Assembly: GCA_012103375.1 (NCBI GenBank)
Contig: WLWX01000001.1
Span: 496,001 to 560,000, forward strand
Direction of reading: 5' to 3'
Length of the DNA stretch: 64,000 nt
Source of the DNA: Paracoccaceae bacterium
GTDB lineage: Bacteria > Pseudomonadota > Alphaproteobacteria > Rhodobacterales > Rhodobacteraceae
Both the position numbers and the translations under genes were made by a program. Positions 26,171 through 34,992 of the stretch are shown piece after piece. The notes beneath the pieces were generated by a model that was given only the letters and a program-made list of their open reading frames with translations, was not told the origin of the DNA and searched no databases. The first letter of the stretch is position 1, and each line of letters begins with the position of its first letter.

Positions 26171-26911
26171 TCAGTCCGCTACATTGCCCATTGCCAGCCG
26201 CATGCGACGTTTTTGCCGCCACAGGTTCAGCGCCTCAACGCCGCCGGCGAAGACCATGGCTGCATAGATAAACCCACGCTCGATATGGAAATGCAGACCA
26301 TCTGCGACCAGCGCCATGCCGACCATCACCAGGAAGGCCAGCGCCAGCATCTTCGTACTGGGGTGGCCCGAGACAAAATTGCTGATCGGTTCGGCGGCAA
26401 GCATCATCACCAGAATGGCGACGACGACCGCGGCCACCATAACCTCCAGATGGTCCGCGATGCCAACCGCGGTGATGACCGAATCGAGTGAAAACACCAT
26501 ATCGAGGATCATGATCTGGGTGATGACGGCACCGAATGTTGCTGTCGCGACGCCGGTATTCTTGGCGTGATCCTCGCCTTCGACCTCGGCAAAGATTTCG
26601 GTCGTGGATTTGTAGAGGAGGAACAGCCCCCCGGCGACAAGAATGATGTCGCGCCACGAAATCTCCAAGCCAAATATCGTGGCGATGGGCGCCGTCAACC
26701 CGATGATCCAGGCGATCGAGAACAGCAGCAGTATTCGCAGCACCAACGCGCCAAGCAGGCCGATATAGCGGGCGCGCGCACGCTGATGTTCGGGCAGGCG
26801 GCTGGCGGCAATGGAGATGAAGATGACGTTGTCGATGCCCAGAACGATCTCGAGGATTGTCAGCGTGGCAAAGGACGCCCAGACGGCGGGGTTTGAGAGG
26901 AGTTCGATCAT
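26171..26911 (-). CDS. TerC-family integral membrane protein
   Basis: A 246-residue membrane protein of the TerC/YgdQ family. The hallmark acidic membrane motifs are EIVLGIDNVIFISI (residues about 21-34) and DMVFSLDSVITAVG, with about seven hydrophobic segments and GHPSTKMLALAFLVMVG before the last helices. TerC-like proteins are linked to metal (manganese) export and metalation of exported proteins, and in some bacteria to tellurite resistance. ATG 26911 has AGGTG upstream. Two MITE copies lie 67 bp upstream of this start and may have displaced or altered its promoter. Confidence 0.9.
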   Translation of the reverse strand: MIELLSNPAVWASFATLTILEIVLGIDNVIFISIAASRLPEHQRARARYIGLLGALVLRILLLFSIAWIIGLTAPIATIFGLEISWRDIILVAGGLFLLYKSTTEIFAEVEGEDHAKNTGVATATFGAVITQIMILDMVFSLDSVITAVGIADHLEVMVAAVVVAILVMMLAAEPISNFVSGHPSTKMLALAFLVMVGMALVADGLHFHIERGFIYAAMVFAGGVEALNLWRQKRRMRLAMGNVAD

Positions 26912-26978
26912 ATCGATTCACACCTGTTGCAGAGGCGGTCATCCTAGAATGGCGTTCATCTGCCATGCAATGCTGGCC

Positions 26979-27196
26979 GATTGTGTTGAAAAACTCCGTT
27001 TTAGGGCCTGAACGATGATTTTTCTTTCCATGCAGCCCGATCCTAAATTTTTGGCGCGGGGGTCGGCCCAAATCGCCTACATGCGCTCACGCGCAGCCAT
27101 GCGCTGTCTCGTGGTCAAAGCTTTCCGACTATTTCGCTTCATAGGTTTTCGCAAGAAATCCGCGACGCTCTGATTTCGGAGTTTTTCAACACAATC
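26979..27196 (+). mobile_element. MITE copy 1 (218 bp)
   Basis: The element begins GATTGTGTTGAAAAACTCCG and ends with its exact reverse complement (20-bp perfect terminal inverted repeat). The interior codes for no transposase. It appears identical by eye to four other copies in the window. Flanks are GGCC (left) and CGCC (right). It forms a tandem pair with copy 2, only four bases away, upstream of the TerC gene. Confidence 0.92.
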
Positions 27197-27200
27197 CGCC

Positions 27201-27418
27201 GATTGTGTTGAAAAACTCCGTTTTAGGGCCTGAACGATGATTTTTCTTTCCATGCAGCCCGATCCTAAATTTTTGGCGCGGGGGTCGGCCCAAATCGCCT
27301 ACATGCGCTCACGCGCAGCCATGCGCTGTCTCGTGGTCAAAGCTTTCCGACTATTTCGCTTCATAGGTTTTCGCAAGAAATCCGCGACGCTCTGATTTCG
27401 GAGTTTTTCAACACAATC
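27201..27418 (+). mobile_element. MITE copy 2 (218 bp, tandem with copy 1)
   Basis: Same sequence and orientation as copy 1. It is flanked on both sides by CGCC (27197-27200 and 27419-27422), a 4-bp target duplication. It presumably inserted next to copy 1, using the base quartet at that element's edge. Confidence 0.92.
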
Positions 27419-27422
27419 CGCC

Positions 27423-27659
27423 GAAGCGCCGGACCAGTCCCGCCGGTCAGGCTCTGGTCTGATCTTGGCGCTTCCAAGCGAGTTGACGACCAAACCTGAG
27501 CCATAAATCATGCAAACTCCACGGTTCTGCGCCAGCCCACCGGCCCGGCGCGCGCCCTGCTTGAGATGCGCTGGTAATGTCCGCTTCAGCCTATTTCCGC
27601 CGCGAAGCCTCGACATAACGTTCTTATCGGTGCGGAATGACCACCGATCAAAGCGCGAT
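27423..27659. other. Non-coding gap after the MITE pair
   Basis: I see no conserved gene, RNA or repeat in these 237 bases between the tandem MITEs and the 3' end of the MAPEG gene. Short frames exist but lack any family resemblance. Confidence 0.5.
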
Positions 27660-28049
27660 CTAAAACAGACCGGCGACGTTCAGCGAACATGCAAAGGCAT
27701 AGGCCGCGAACGTTATGGCCATACCCGGCACCCGCGTCATGAAGCGGCCGTAAGGAAAGGTCATGCCAACTCCGTGCAGACCACGCCCGACAAGCAACAA
27801 CATGCCCGCTCCGTGCAGCCACAGCGGGCCAATGCCCTGCAATTCAGCCAGCAGGATCAGGATCAGGCCCAGCGGAGCATACTCAGCACAGTTCGCCTGC
27901 GCCCGAATGCGGCGGGCCAGCTGTTCATCCCCACCGTCGCCCATGCCCGCACCAGCACCTTGGCGGCCCTTGATCACGCGCCACGACAGCCAGAGGAACA
28001 GAACCGCGATCAGAACGTCGTAGATGGGCGTGATGGACAAGGGGTTCAT
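27660..28049 (-). CDS. MAPEG-family membrane protein
   Basis: A 129-residue membrane protein with four hydrophobic segments, typical of the MAPEG (membrane-associated eicosanoid and glutathione metabolism) family: IYDVLIAVLFLWLSWRVI, then the polar RAQANCAEYAPLGLILILLAEL that matches the family's RxxxNxxEY pattern, then LVGRGLHGVGM. ATG 28049 lies four bases after the pyruvate carboxylase stop, so the two genes are cotranscribed. Bacterial MAPEG proteins may conjugate glutathione to lipophilic compounds; the specific role is unknown. Confidence 0.83.
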   Translation of the reverse strand: MNPLSITPIYDVLIAVLFLWLSWRVIKGRQGAGAGMGDGGDEQLARRIRAQANCAEYAPLGLILILLAELQGIGPLWLHGAGMLLLVGRGLHGVGMTFPYGRFMTRVPGMAITFAAYAFACSLNVAGLF

Positions 28050-28053
28050 GGCG

Positions 28054-31000
28054 TTATTCCAGCTCGACCAGCAGATCCTTGGCATCAATCTGCCCGCCTG
28101 CCGCGACATGAACTGCCTTTACTGTCGCATCCCGTTCGGCGTGCAGGCCGGTTTCCATCTTCATCGCTTCGATGGTCAGCAGCAGGTCGCCTTGTTTGAC
28201 CTTCTGGCCTGCCTCGACGGCGACTGTGGCGACGACGCCGGGCATGGGGGCGCCGATGTGCCCGTCGTTGCCGGGATCGGCCTTGGCGCGCGCCTCGACC
28301 GCGCTGGTCACGCGCCGGTCCGCGACGCGCACCGTGCGGGGCTGACCGTTGAGTTCGAAGAACACCCGACGTTCACCCAGGTCGTTGGTCTCTCCGATGG
28401 CTTGGCAACGGATCTCAAGGGTCACGCCGGGGTCGATCTCGGCCGAGATTTCCTGCCCCTGTTCCATGCCATAGAAGAACACAGGTGTCGGCAGGGTGCG
28501 TACCGGGCCATAGGTGGCGTGGCGCGCCATATAGTCGGTGAACACCTTGGGATACATCAGGTATCCGTTCAGATCCTCGTCGTCGATTTCTTCTCCGACT
28601 TCTTTGGCAAGCGCGGCGCGTTCCGCGTCAAGATCGGCGTCTTTCAACAGCGATCCGGGCCGCACGGTGATCGGTTTTTCGTCCTTCAGAACTTTCTTGA
28701 CGATCGCGGGCGGGAAGCCGCCAGGCGCCTGGCCAACCTGACCACGCATCAGGGTTATGACACTGTCGGGGAAGGAAAATTCGGTTTCGGGCTTCAGTAG
28801 ATCTTCGCAGGTCACGCCTTGGGTGACCAGCATCAGCGCCAGATCGCCGACAGTTTTCGCAATCGGCGTCACCTTGATCACATCGCCGAACAGTTGGTTC
28901 ACGTCGGCGTAAGCCTCGGCCACTTCGTGCCAGCGATCTTCCAGCCCCATCGAGCGCGCCTGCGCCTTGAGGTTGGTGAACTGCCCGCCTGGCATTTCGT
29001 GCAGGTAAACTTCGGAACTGGGTGATTGCATGCCGGATTCGAACGCCGCGTAGTGATTGCGCACATCCTCCCAATAGTTCGAGATGCGGCGCACGGCGCT
29101 GGCGTCCATGTCGGTGGCCCGGTCCGAGTGTTTCAGCGCTTCGACCACTGTGCCGAACGTCGCCTGAGAGGTATTGCCAGACAGGGCATCCATTGCCACA
29201 TCGGCGGCATCCAGACCAACCTCGGCCGCGGCCAGGATTGAGGCGCAGGCGATCCCTGCGGTGTCGTGGGTGTGCAAATGTATCGGCAGGCCGCCTTCGC
29301 CTTTCAATGTCTTCACCAACGCGCGCGCGGCGTCCGGTTTGACCAGCCCGCCCATGTCCTTGATGCACAGGATGTGGGAACCTGCGGCTTCCAATTCCTT
29401 GGCCATATCAACGTAGTACTTCATGTCGTACTTGGATCGCGCCGGATCCATCACATCCCCGGTATAGCAGATCGCGCCTTCCAGAATGCGGCCGGTTTCC
29501 AGCACAGCGTCCATCGACACGCGCATGTTTTCGACCCAGTTCAGGGGGTCGAACACGCGGAACAGGTCGATGCCGGTATCGGCGGCCTGACGCACGAAGG
29601 ACTGCACCACATTGTCCGGATAGTTGGTATAGCCAACCCCGTTGGAGCCGCGCAGCAACATCTGCGTCAGGTGGTTCGGCATGGCGCGGCGCAGGTCGCG
29701 CAGGCGCTGCCAGGGGCATTCCTGCAAGAAGCGATAGGCCACATCAAAGGTCGCGCCGCCCCAGCATTCGACCGAGAACAGCCCCGGCAGGTCAGACGCA
29801 TAATTGGGCGCGATATTGATCATATCGATCGACCGCATCCGCGTTGCCAGCAGCGACTGGTGGCTGTCGCGCATTGTCGTATCGGTCAGAAGCAATTGTT
29901 TTTGCTTCGACATCCACTTGGCCACGGCCTCCGGGCCTTTGCCATCCAGCATCTGTTTCAGCCCCTTGGGCGCATCACCGGCGGGCGGTGCCTTTGGCTG
30001 ACGCAGATCGGACGGCGGGCGCGGACGGCCCGCAACCTCTGGATGGCCGTTTACGGTGATGTCGGCGATATAGGTCAGGATTTTCGTCGCCCGGTCACGG
30101 CGGGGCGCGAAATCGAACAGCTCGGGCGTCTGGTCGATGAATTTGGTGTGGTATTCGTAGTTGAGGAACGTCGGGTGCTTCAGCAGGTTCTCGACAAAGG
30201 CGATGTTGGTGCTGACGCCCCGGATGCGGAATTCGCGCAGCGCGCGGTCGATCCGGGCAATCGCGGCCTCGGGCGTCGGGGCCCAGGCGGTGACCTTCTC
30301 CAGCAGCGAATCGTAGTACCGGGTGATCACCGCGCCGGAATACGCCGTGCCGCCATCCAGACGGATGCCCATGCCGGTCGCACTGCGATAGGTGCTGATG
30401 CGGCCATAGTCGGGGATGAAATTATTGGTTGGGTCCTCGGTGGTGATCCGGCACTGGATCGCGTGACCATCGAGCTTCACGTCATACTGGCTGGCGGTGC
30501 CCGTCGCCTCGACAAGGCTTTTGCCCTCAGCCGTCAGGATCTGGGCGCGTACTATGTCGATGCCAGTCACTTCTTCGGTCACGGTGTGTTCGACCTGCAC
30601 GCGGGGGTTCACTTCGATGAAATAGAACTCACCCGTTTCCATATCCATCAGGAATTCGATGGTCCCGGCGCAGTGGTATCCCACATGCTCGGCAATTTTC
30701 TTGCCAAGGTTGCAGAGTTTTTCGCGTTGTGCACCAGACAGATAGGGGGCTGGCGCGCGCTCAACCACCTTCTGGTTGCGCCGCTGGACCGAGCAGTCAC
30801 GCTCCCACAGATGATAGATCGCGCCGTGCTTGTCGCCGATGATCTGAACCTCGACATGGCGCGCCTTCAGGATCATTTTTTCGAGGTAGCCTTCGCCGTT
30901 GCCGAACGCGGCTTCAGCCTCGCGCCTGCCTTCGCGAATCTTCTCTTCCAGCTCATCGGGCCCTTCGATGGGGCGCATGCCGCGCCCGCCGCCGCCCCAG

Positions 31001-31488
31001 CTTGCCTTCAGCATCAGCGGATAGCCGATCTCATCCGCCTCTTTGGCGATGGCGGTCATGTCATCGCCCAGAACTGCGGTTGCCGGGATCACCGGCACGC
31101 CCGCCTTGATGGCGACCTGCCGGGCGCTGGCCTTGTCGCCAAGCGCACGCATGATGTCGGAGGAGGGGCCGATAAAGGTCATGCCCGCCGCTGTCACGGC
31201 GTCAACGAATTCGGGGTTTTCGCTTAGCAGGCCATAACCGGGGTGCACGGCGTCCGCGCCGCAGGCCTTCGCAACGCGAATGATTTCTTCGATCGACAGA
31301 TAGGCAGCAACCGGTCCCAGGCCTTCGCCAATGCGATATGCCTCATCCGCCTTGAAACGATGCAGGCACAGTTTGTCCTCTTCGGCGTAGACCGCGACCG
31401 TTCGCTTGCCCAATTCATTGGCGGCGCGCATCACGCGGATGGCGATCTCGCCACGGTTGGCGATAAGGATTTTCTTGAATTCGGCCAC
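28054..31488 (-). CDS. pyc: Pyruvate carboxylase
   Basis: A 1144-residue single-chain biotin enzyme making oxaloacetate from pyruvate and bicarbonate (anaplerosis). The order is biotin carboxylase (KKILIANRGEIAIRVMRAAN at the start, ATP-grasp loop SWGGGGRGM, FIEVNPRVQVEHTVTEE), then carboxyltransferase (LLLTDTTMRDSHQSLLATR, HTHDTAGI), then a biotinyl domain with Lys1110 in EAMKME. The GTG at 31488 is chosen: GGAGA lies eight bases upstream and the product then begins MAEFKKILIANRG, the usual start. Extending further upstream adds non-family sequence. It is followed by the MAPEG gene. Confidence 0.96.
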   Translation of the reverse strand: MAEFKKILIANRGEIAIRVMRAANELGKRTVAVYAEEDKLCLHRFKADEAYRIGEGLGPVAAYLSIEEIIRVAKACGADAVHPGYGLLSENPEFVDAVTAAGMTFIGPSSDIMRALGDKASARQVAIKAGVPVIPATAVLGDDMTAIAKEADEIGYPLMLKASWGGGGRGMRPIEGPDELEEKIREGRREAEAAFGNGEGYLEKMILKARHVEVQIIGDKHGAIYHLWERDCSVQRRNQKVVERAPAPYLSGAQREKLCNLGKKIAEHVGYHCAGTIEFLMDMETGEFYFIEVNPRVQVEHTVTEEVTGIDIVRAQILTAEGKSLVEATGTASQYDVKLDGHAIQCRITTEDPTNNFIPDYGRISTYRSATGMGIRLDGGTAYSGAVITRYYDSLLEKVTAWAPTPEAAIARIDRALREFRIRGVSTNIAFVENLLKHPTFLNYEYHTKFIDQTPELFDFAPRRDRATKILTYIADITVNGHPEVAGRPRPPSDLRQPKAPPAGDAPKGLKQMLDGKGPEAVAKWMSKQKQLLLTDTTMRDSHQSLLATRMRSIDMINIAPNYASDLPGLFSVECWGGATFDVAYRFLQECPWQRLRDLRRAMPNHLTQMLLRGSNGVGYTNYPDNVVQSFVRQAADTGIDLFRVFDPLNWVENMRVSMDAVLETGRILEGAICYTGDVMDPARSKYDMKYYVDMAKELEAAGSHILCIKDMGGLVKPDAARALVKTLKGEGGLPIHLHTHDTAGIACASILAAAEVGLDAADVAMDALSGNTSQATFGTVVEALKHSDRATDMDASAVRRISNYWEDVRNHYAAFESGMQSPSSEVYLHEMPGGQFTNLKAQARSMGLEDRWHEVAEAYADVNQLFGDVIKVTPIAKTVGDLALMLVTQGVTCEDLLKPETEFSFPDSVITLMRGQVGQAPGGFPPAIVKKVLKDEKPITVRPGSLLKDADLDAERAALAKEVGEEIDDEDLNGYLMYPKVFTDYMARHATYGPVRTLPTPVFFYGMEQGQEISAEIDPGVTLEIRCQAIGETNDLGERRVFFELNGQPRTVRVADRRVTSAVEARAKADPGNDGHIGAPMPGVVATVAVEAGQKVKQGDLLLTIEAMKMETGLHAERDATVKAVHVAAGGQIDAKDLLVELE

Positions 31489-31609
31489 GACAGGTTCTCC
31501 GGTACTGTGCAGGTGCAGCATTGCTTTAGTGGGTTGGGGGCAAGTGGTAAACCTTATTGGTTGCAAGCGGCTAACCTGTTGCCGGGGTGCCAACTATCGC
31601 GTCGTTGAT

Positions 31610-31659
31610 TGTCTTTTCGCCAAAAATACTCCGGGGAGGTCTGGAGGGGCAGGCCCCTC
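31610..31659 (-). terminator. Repeated terminator-like element, copy B
   Basis: This is the reverse complement of 3625-3674 with one difference noted. On the minus strand it gives a GAGGGGC-type hairpin, then CTCC-CC-GGAG-TATTTTTGG. It lies between the pre-insertion end of the lldD-like gene (31722) and pyc, and is oriented as the lldD-like terminator. Confidence 0.6.
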
Positions 31660-31721
31660 AAGCCACCGCCCACGGCAATGACCCGGCGGATCTTATATCC
31701 GGCGGCCCGGCCTGTCGGTTT

Positions 31722-33077
31722 TCATACCGGCAAGCGGTCCCTCGCCTGCGTGGGGCGGGAAATCCCCATCTGGCCGATTGTGTTGAAAAACTCCGTTTTA
31801 GGGCCTGAACGATGATTTTTCTTTCCATGCAGCCCGATCCTAAATTTTTGGCGCGGGGGTCGGCCCAAATCGCCTACATGCGCTCACGCGCAGCCATGCG
31901 CTGTCTCGTGGTCAAAGCTTTCCGACTATTTCGCTTCATAGGTTTTCGCAAGAAATCCGCGACGCTCTGATTTCGGAGTTTTTCAACACAATCCGCCCAT
32001 GTCGGCGATCAATTGTTCGCGCAGGATATGCACCACATGCGCGGCGCCCCTGGCCCCGAAGGCGGCCAGACCATAGTGGAACGCCTTGCCCAGCATCACG
32101 AAATCCGCCCCCAGCGCGATGGCGCGCAGGATGTCGGTGCCAGAGCGGACGCCGCTGTCAAAGATCACTGGCAGGCTGGTGGCAGCGCGGACCTCGGGCA
32201 GAAAATCCAGACTGGCGCGGGCGGCGGCAAACTGGCGCCCGGCATGGTTCGAGACCCAGACCGCATCCACCCCGGCCTGTTCACAAGCGCTTGCGTCATC
32301 GGCGCGGGTTACGCCCTTGACCACCAGCTTGCCGTCCCATTCAGTGCGCACCGCGTCCAGATAGTCCCAGTCCGGCGCGGTCCTCAGCAGATAGCCGATA
32401 TGCGCTGTCGAGGGCAGGTTGGCATCAACTCTTGCGTATTTTTCGAGGGTTGCCAGTTTCGGGATGCCGTTGGTGGCCATAGCCAACGCCCATGCCGGGC
32501 GCATCGCAACCTGGGCCAGGACGCGCGGGGTGATCCGCATCGGGTTCGACAGGCGGGCGCGGCGCTGGCGTTCCCGGCGGCTGGCGACAGGGACATCGAC
32601 GGTCAGAATCAAGGTGTGGAAACCGCTGTCCTTGGCGCGCTTCAGCAGGTCGCGCCGGATGTCCCCGTCACCCGGCGGATACAGCTGGAACCAGCCCTGG
32701 TTGCCAATATGCGGCGCCAGGTCTTCGGGCGTGCGGGTTGCCACGGTGGACAGGCTATAGGGGATGCCGCTCTCGCCCGCCAACTGTGCGAGGATCGGTT
32801 CCGCGTCGCGCCAGATCAGGCCCGACATGCCCACGGGGGCGATCCCGAACGGCAGCGCCTGATCGCGCCCCATCAGCCGGGTGGTCAGATCCGGCGTAAC
32901 CTCGCCCCCCAAAATCGCGGTGTTCAGCGTCACCGCATCCAGCGCCGCCGTGTTCCGGTGCGCGGTGCCTTCATCACCGGTGGCGCTGTCCAGATACTCC
33001 CAGGCAAAATGCGGTAGTCGTCGGCGCGCCCGGGCGCGCAGATCGGCCACTTCGGGATAGAGCAGGTCGAGATCCAT
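31722..33077 (-). pseudogene. FMN-dependent alpha-hydroxy-acid dehydrogenase, 3' end replaced by a MITE
   Basis: An lldD/glycolate-oxidase-type enzyme oxidising an L-2-hydroxy acid. ATG 33077 opens MDLDLLYPEVADLRARA. Family motifs are GIAPVGMSGLIW, LILTVDVPVASRRERQRR, LVVKGVTRADDA, the active-site region VSNHAGRQ (Ala where Gly is usual) and IFDSGVRSGTDILRAIALGAD. The present frame ends at 31983, after LIADMG, with GLC supplied by MITE copy 3 (364 residues). Removing the MITE and one 4-bp flank restores QMGISRPTQARDRLPV and a stop at 31722 (377 residues). Most of the barrel is intact, so the truncated protein may still work. Confidence 0.8.
31776..31993 (+). mobile_element. MITE copy 3, inside the 3' end of the lldD-like gene
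   Basis: 218 bp, identical by eye to copies 1, 2 and 4. Left flank GGCC, right flank CGCC. The rebuilt gene needs GGCC, so the right flank seems to have changed by one base, exactly as at copy 1. It inserts a stop (TGA) after three foreign codons in the minus-strand gene. Confidence 0.92.
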
Positions 33078-33359
33078 GGGCGTCTATTGCCCCGCGTTCG
33101 CAGCGAGATCAATGGGAACCTGCCTGATGGTCCGGTGTTCCGGTGGGTGTGGCGTGAAGCGGACGTTGGCACCGTCTACTTCTTCGCCCGGAATCAAGCC
33201 CGCAAGGGCGCCGGACGATCGCGTGACCGTCCCGCGGGCAGGCGATTTCGATAGGATGCGAAACCTTCGTAGTTTGGAGTTATCGCTGAGACATAAATTG
33301 CCACGCGCGATTGTAGCATCGCCTACCGCCGGTCAGGCGCTCGCCCGGCTCGGCGTTTG
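33078..33359. other. Intergenic region upstream of the lldD-like gene
   Basis: No credible gene is seen. Before IS insertion this stretch joined 34880 onward to form the divergent promoter region between the lldD-like gene and the UvrD-like helicase gene. Confidence 0.5.
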
Positions 33360-33363
33360 ATTG

Positions 33364-34879
33364 GATACTGTTGAAAAAGTCCGTTGATTGGCCGCGCACG
33401 CTCTGATTCACTTGTTTTGAGGGTGGAGGGTTCGGCGATGATGGGTCCAAGGCAAGTTGCGCAAGGCGCGCTGTTCTATGAGTTCTCGATCGAGAGTTTT
33501 GTGCCGAAGGATCATCCCGTCCGGGGAATTGATCGCTTCCTTGATCTGACAGGTGTGCGCCCCTTGCTCGCTTCATACTACAGTGCCAATGGCCGCCCTT
33601 CGATTGATCCTGAACTGATGATCCGCATGCTGTTGTTGGGCTATTGTCAGGGCATCCGTTCCGAGCGACGGCTTTGCGAAGAGGTTCATGTCAATCTGGC
33701 GTATCGTTGGTTTTGTAAGCTTGATTTGGCTGATCCAGTGCCCGACCATTCGACATTCTCTAAGAACCGGCATGGCCGTTTCCGCGAGAGCGGTTTGTTC
33801 CGACATTTGTTCGAGGTCGTTTTGCAGCGCTGCATGGATGAGGGGCTGGTTGGCGGCCACAGCTTTGGTGTTGATGCCAGTCTGATCCCCGCGAATGCAA
33901 ACCAGACGCGCGGCGTTGAAAGCAAAGACGGACTGCCAGCAGATCTGACGTCCCGTGCCGTCGACGAATATCTCGAGACGCTGGATGATGTGGCCTTCGG
34001 TGCTGCGACCAAGGTCGTCCCCAAATACATCTCACCGGCTGATCCAGCAGCGCGTTGGACTGGGGCTGACGGGGGAGCCGCCTACTTTGCCTATTCCACT
34101 AACTATATGGTCGATTTGGATAATGCAGTCATCGTGGACGTCGAGCCGACGGCTCCGATCCGGCCTGCAGAGGCGCGGGCAGCAAGGGAGATGATCGATC
34201 GTGTACATGAGCGGTTTGGCATCAAACCTGACAAGCTTGTGGGTGATACGGGTTACGGATCAGCCGAGATGTTGGGCTGGCTTGTGGACGAACGTCAAAT
34301 CGAACCCCACATTCCGGTCTGGGATAAGTCAAAACGAACTGACGGCACATTCTCACGCGAAGACTTTGTCTACGACCCGGCGACCGACAGCTATACTTGC
34401 CCGACCGGCAAAGCCTTGCAAACATATCGGCGGAACTTCTCAAAACCGCGAAAGCCCAATGGCAGCAAAGACGGGTTCATCAGATACCGAGCCTCAAAGC
34501 ACGATTGCGACGCATGCCCTCTGAAGTCGCAATGCTGTCCGAAGGACGACGGCAGACGCCTTATGCGGTCCGTTCACGAAGCCGCCCGAGACGTCGCTCG
34601 CGATATCCGAAAAACAGATGCCTACATGACGTCGTTCATCCAAAGGCGGAAGGTTGAAATGCTCTTTGCCCACCTGAAACGATACATCGGCGTGCAGATG
34701 ATGCGGCTTCGAGGACCCAAAGGCGCAACCGAACAGTTCCAACTCGCAGCAACAGCTCAAAACCTCCGGAAACTGGCGAAGTTGGTGCCAGCAACAGTGC
34801 CAACGTGAAAGAAAACGGCGCGCGGCCGCCTCTCGCTCAACAACGCGCCGACCAAAACATCGACTTCTTCAACAGTATC
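33364..34879 (+). mobile_element. IS1182-type insertion sequence (1516 bp)
   Basis: The ends are imperfect inverted repeats: GATACTGTTGAAAAAGTC on the left and GATACTGTTGAAGAAGTC from the right (one mismatch in 18). A 4-bp target duplication ATTG flanks it (33360-33363 and 34880-34883). It contains one intact transposase gene. The termini resemble those of the 218-bp MITE (GATTGTGTTGAAAAACTCCG) and the target duplication length is the same, so a related transposase may move the MITE. Confidence 0.92.
33438..34808 (+). CDS. IS1182-family transposase
   Basis: A 456-residue DDE transposase. The N-terminal DUF772-like region reads RPSIDPELMIRMLLLGYCQG then LAYRWFCKLDL. DHSTFSKNRHGRF precedes the catalytic core, whose first Asp is in FGVDASLI and second Asp in GDTGYGSAEM; the Glu is in RKVEMLFAHLKRYIG. 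A zinc-like CDACPLKSQCCP sits between. Start ATG 33438 (or the adjacent 33441) follows GGAGGG. The gene appears intact, so the element may be active. Confidence 0.92.
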   Translation: MMGPRQVAQGALFYEFSIESFVPKDHPVRGIDRFLDLTGVRPLLASYYSANGRPSIDPELMIRMLLLGYCQGIRSERRLCEEVHVNLAYRWFCKLDLADPVPDHSTFSKNRHGRFRESGLFRHLFEVVLQRCMDEGLVGGHSFGVDASLIPANANQTRGVESKDGLPADLTSRAVDEYLETLDDVAFGAATKVVPKYISPADPAARWTGADGGAAYFAYSTNYMVDLDNAVIVDVEPTAPIRPAEARAAREMIDRVHERFGIKPDKLVGDTGYGSAEMLGWLVDERQIEPHIPVWDKSKRTDGTFSREDFVYDPATDSYTCPTGKALQTYRRNFSKPRKPNGSKDGFIRYRASKHDCDACPLKSQCCPKDDGRRLMRSVHEAARDVARDIRKTDAYMTSFIQRRKVEMLFAHLKRYIGVQMMRLRGPKGATEQFQLAATAQNLRKLAKLVPATVPT

Positions 34880-34900
34880 ATTGCTAACATCCCCTTAGGG

Positions 34901-34916
34901 CCATCCGCACGGATGG
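34901..34916. other. Short inverted repeat upstream of the helicase gene
   Basis: CCATCCG-CA-CGGATGG is a perfect 7-bp inverted repeat 77 bases before the helicase start. It may be a leader hairpin or an operator. The IS1182 element ends 21 bases upstream, so the native promoter may have been separated from upstream sequence. Confidence 0.35.
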
Positions 34917-34992
34917 CGTGCTCTTGTTAACTATTCCGAACAAACAATGAACACTCTGGCCTTTCAATCCTTCACCGATTAGGGTGCGCGCC

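Noticed and set aside
26979-27418. A CRISPR-like or tandem satellite array
   Set aside because: There are only two 218-bp units with transposon-type ends and a 4-bp spacer; other copies are dispersed and flanked by target duplications.
33364-34879. The IS1182 transposase gene as the direct parent of the MITE
   Set aside because: The ends are similar, but the roughly 180-bp MITE interior does not match any part of this IS, so it is not a simple internal-deletion derivative.
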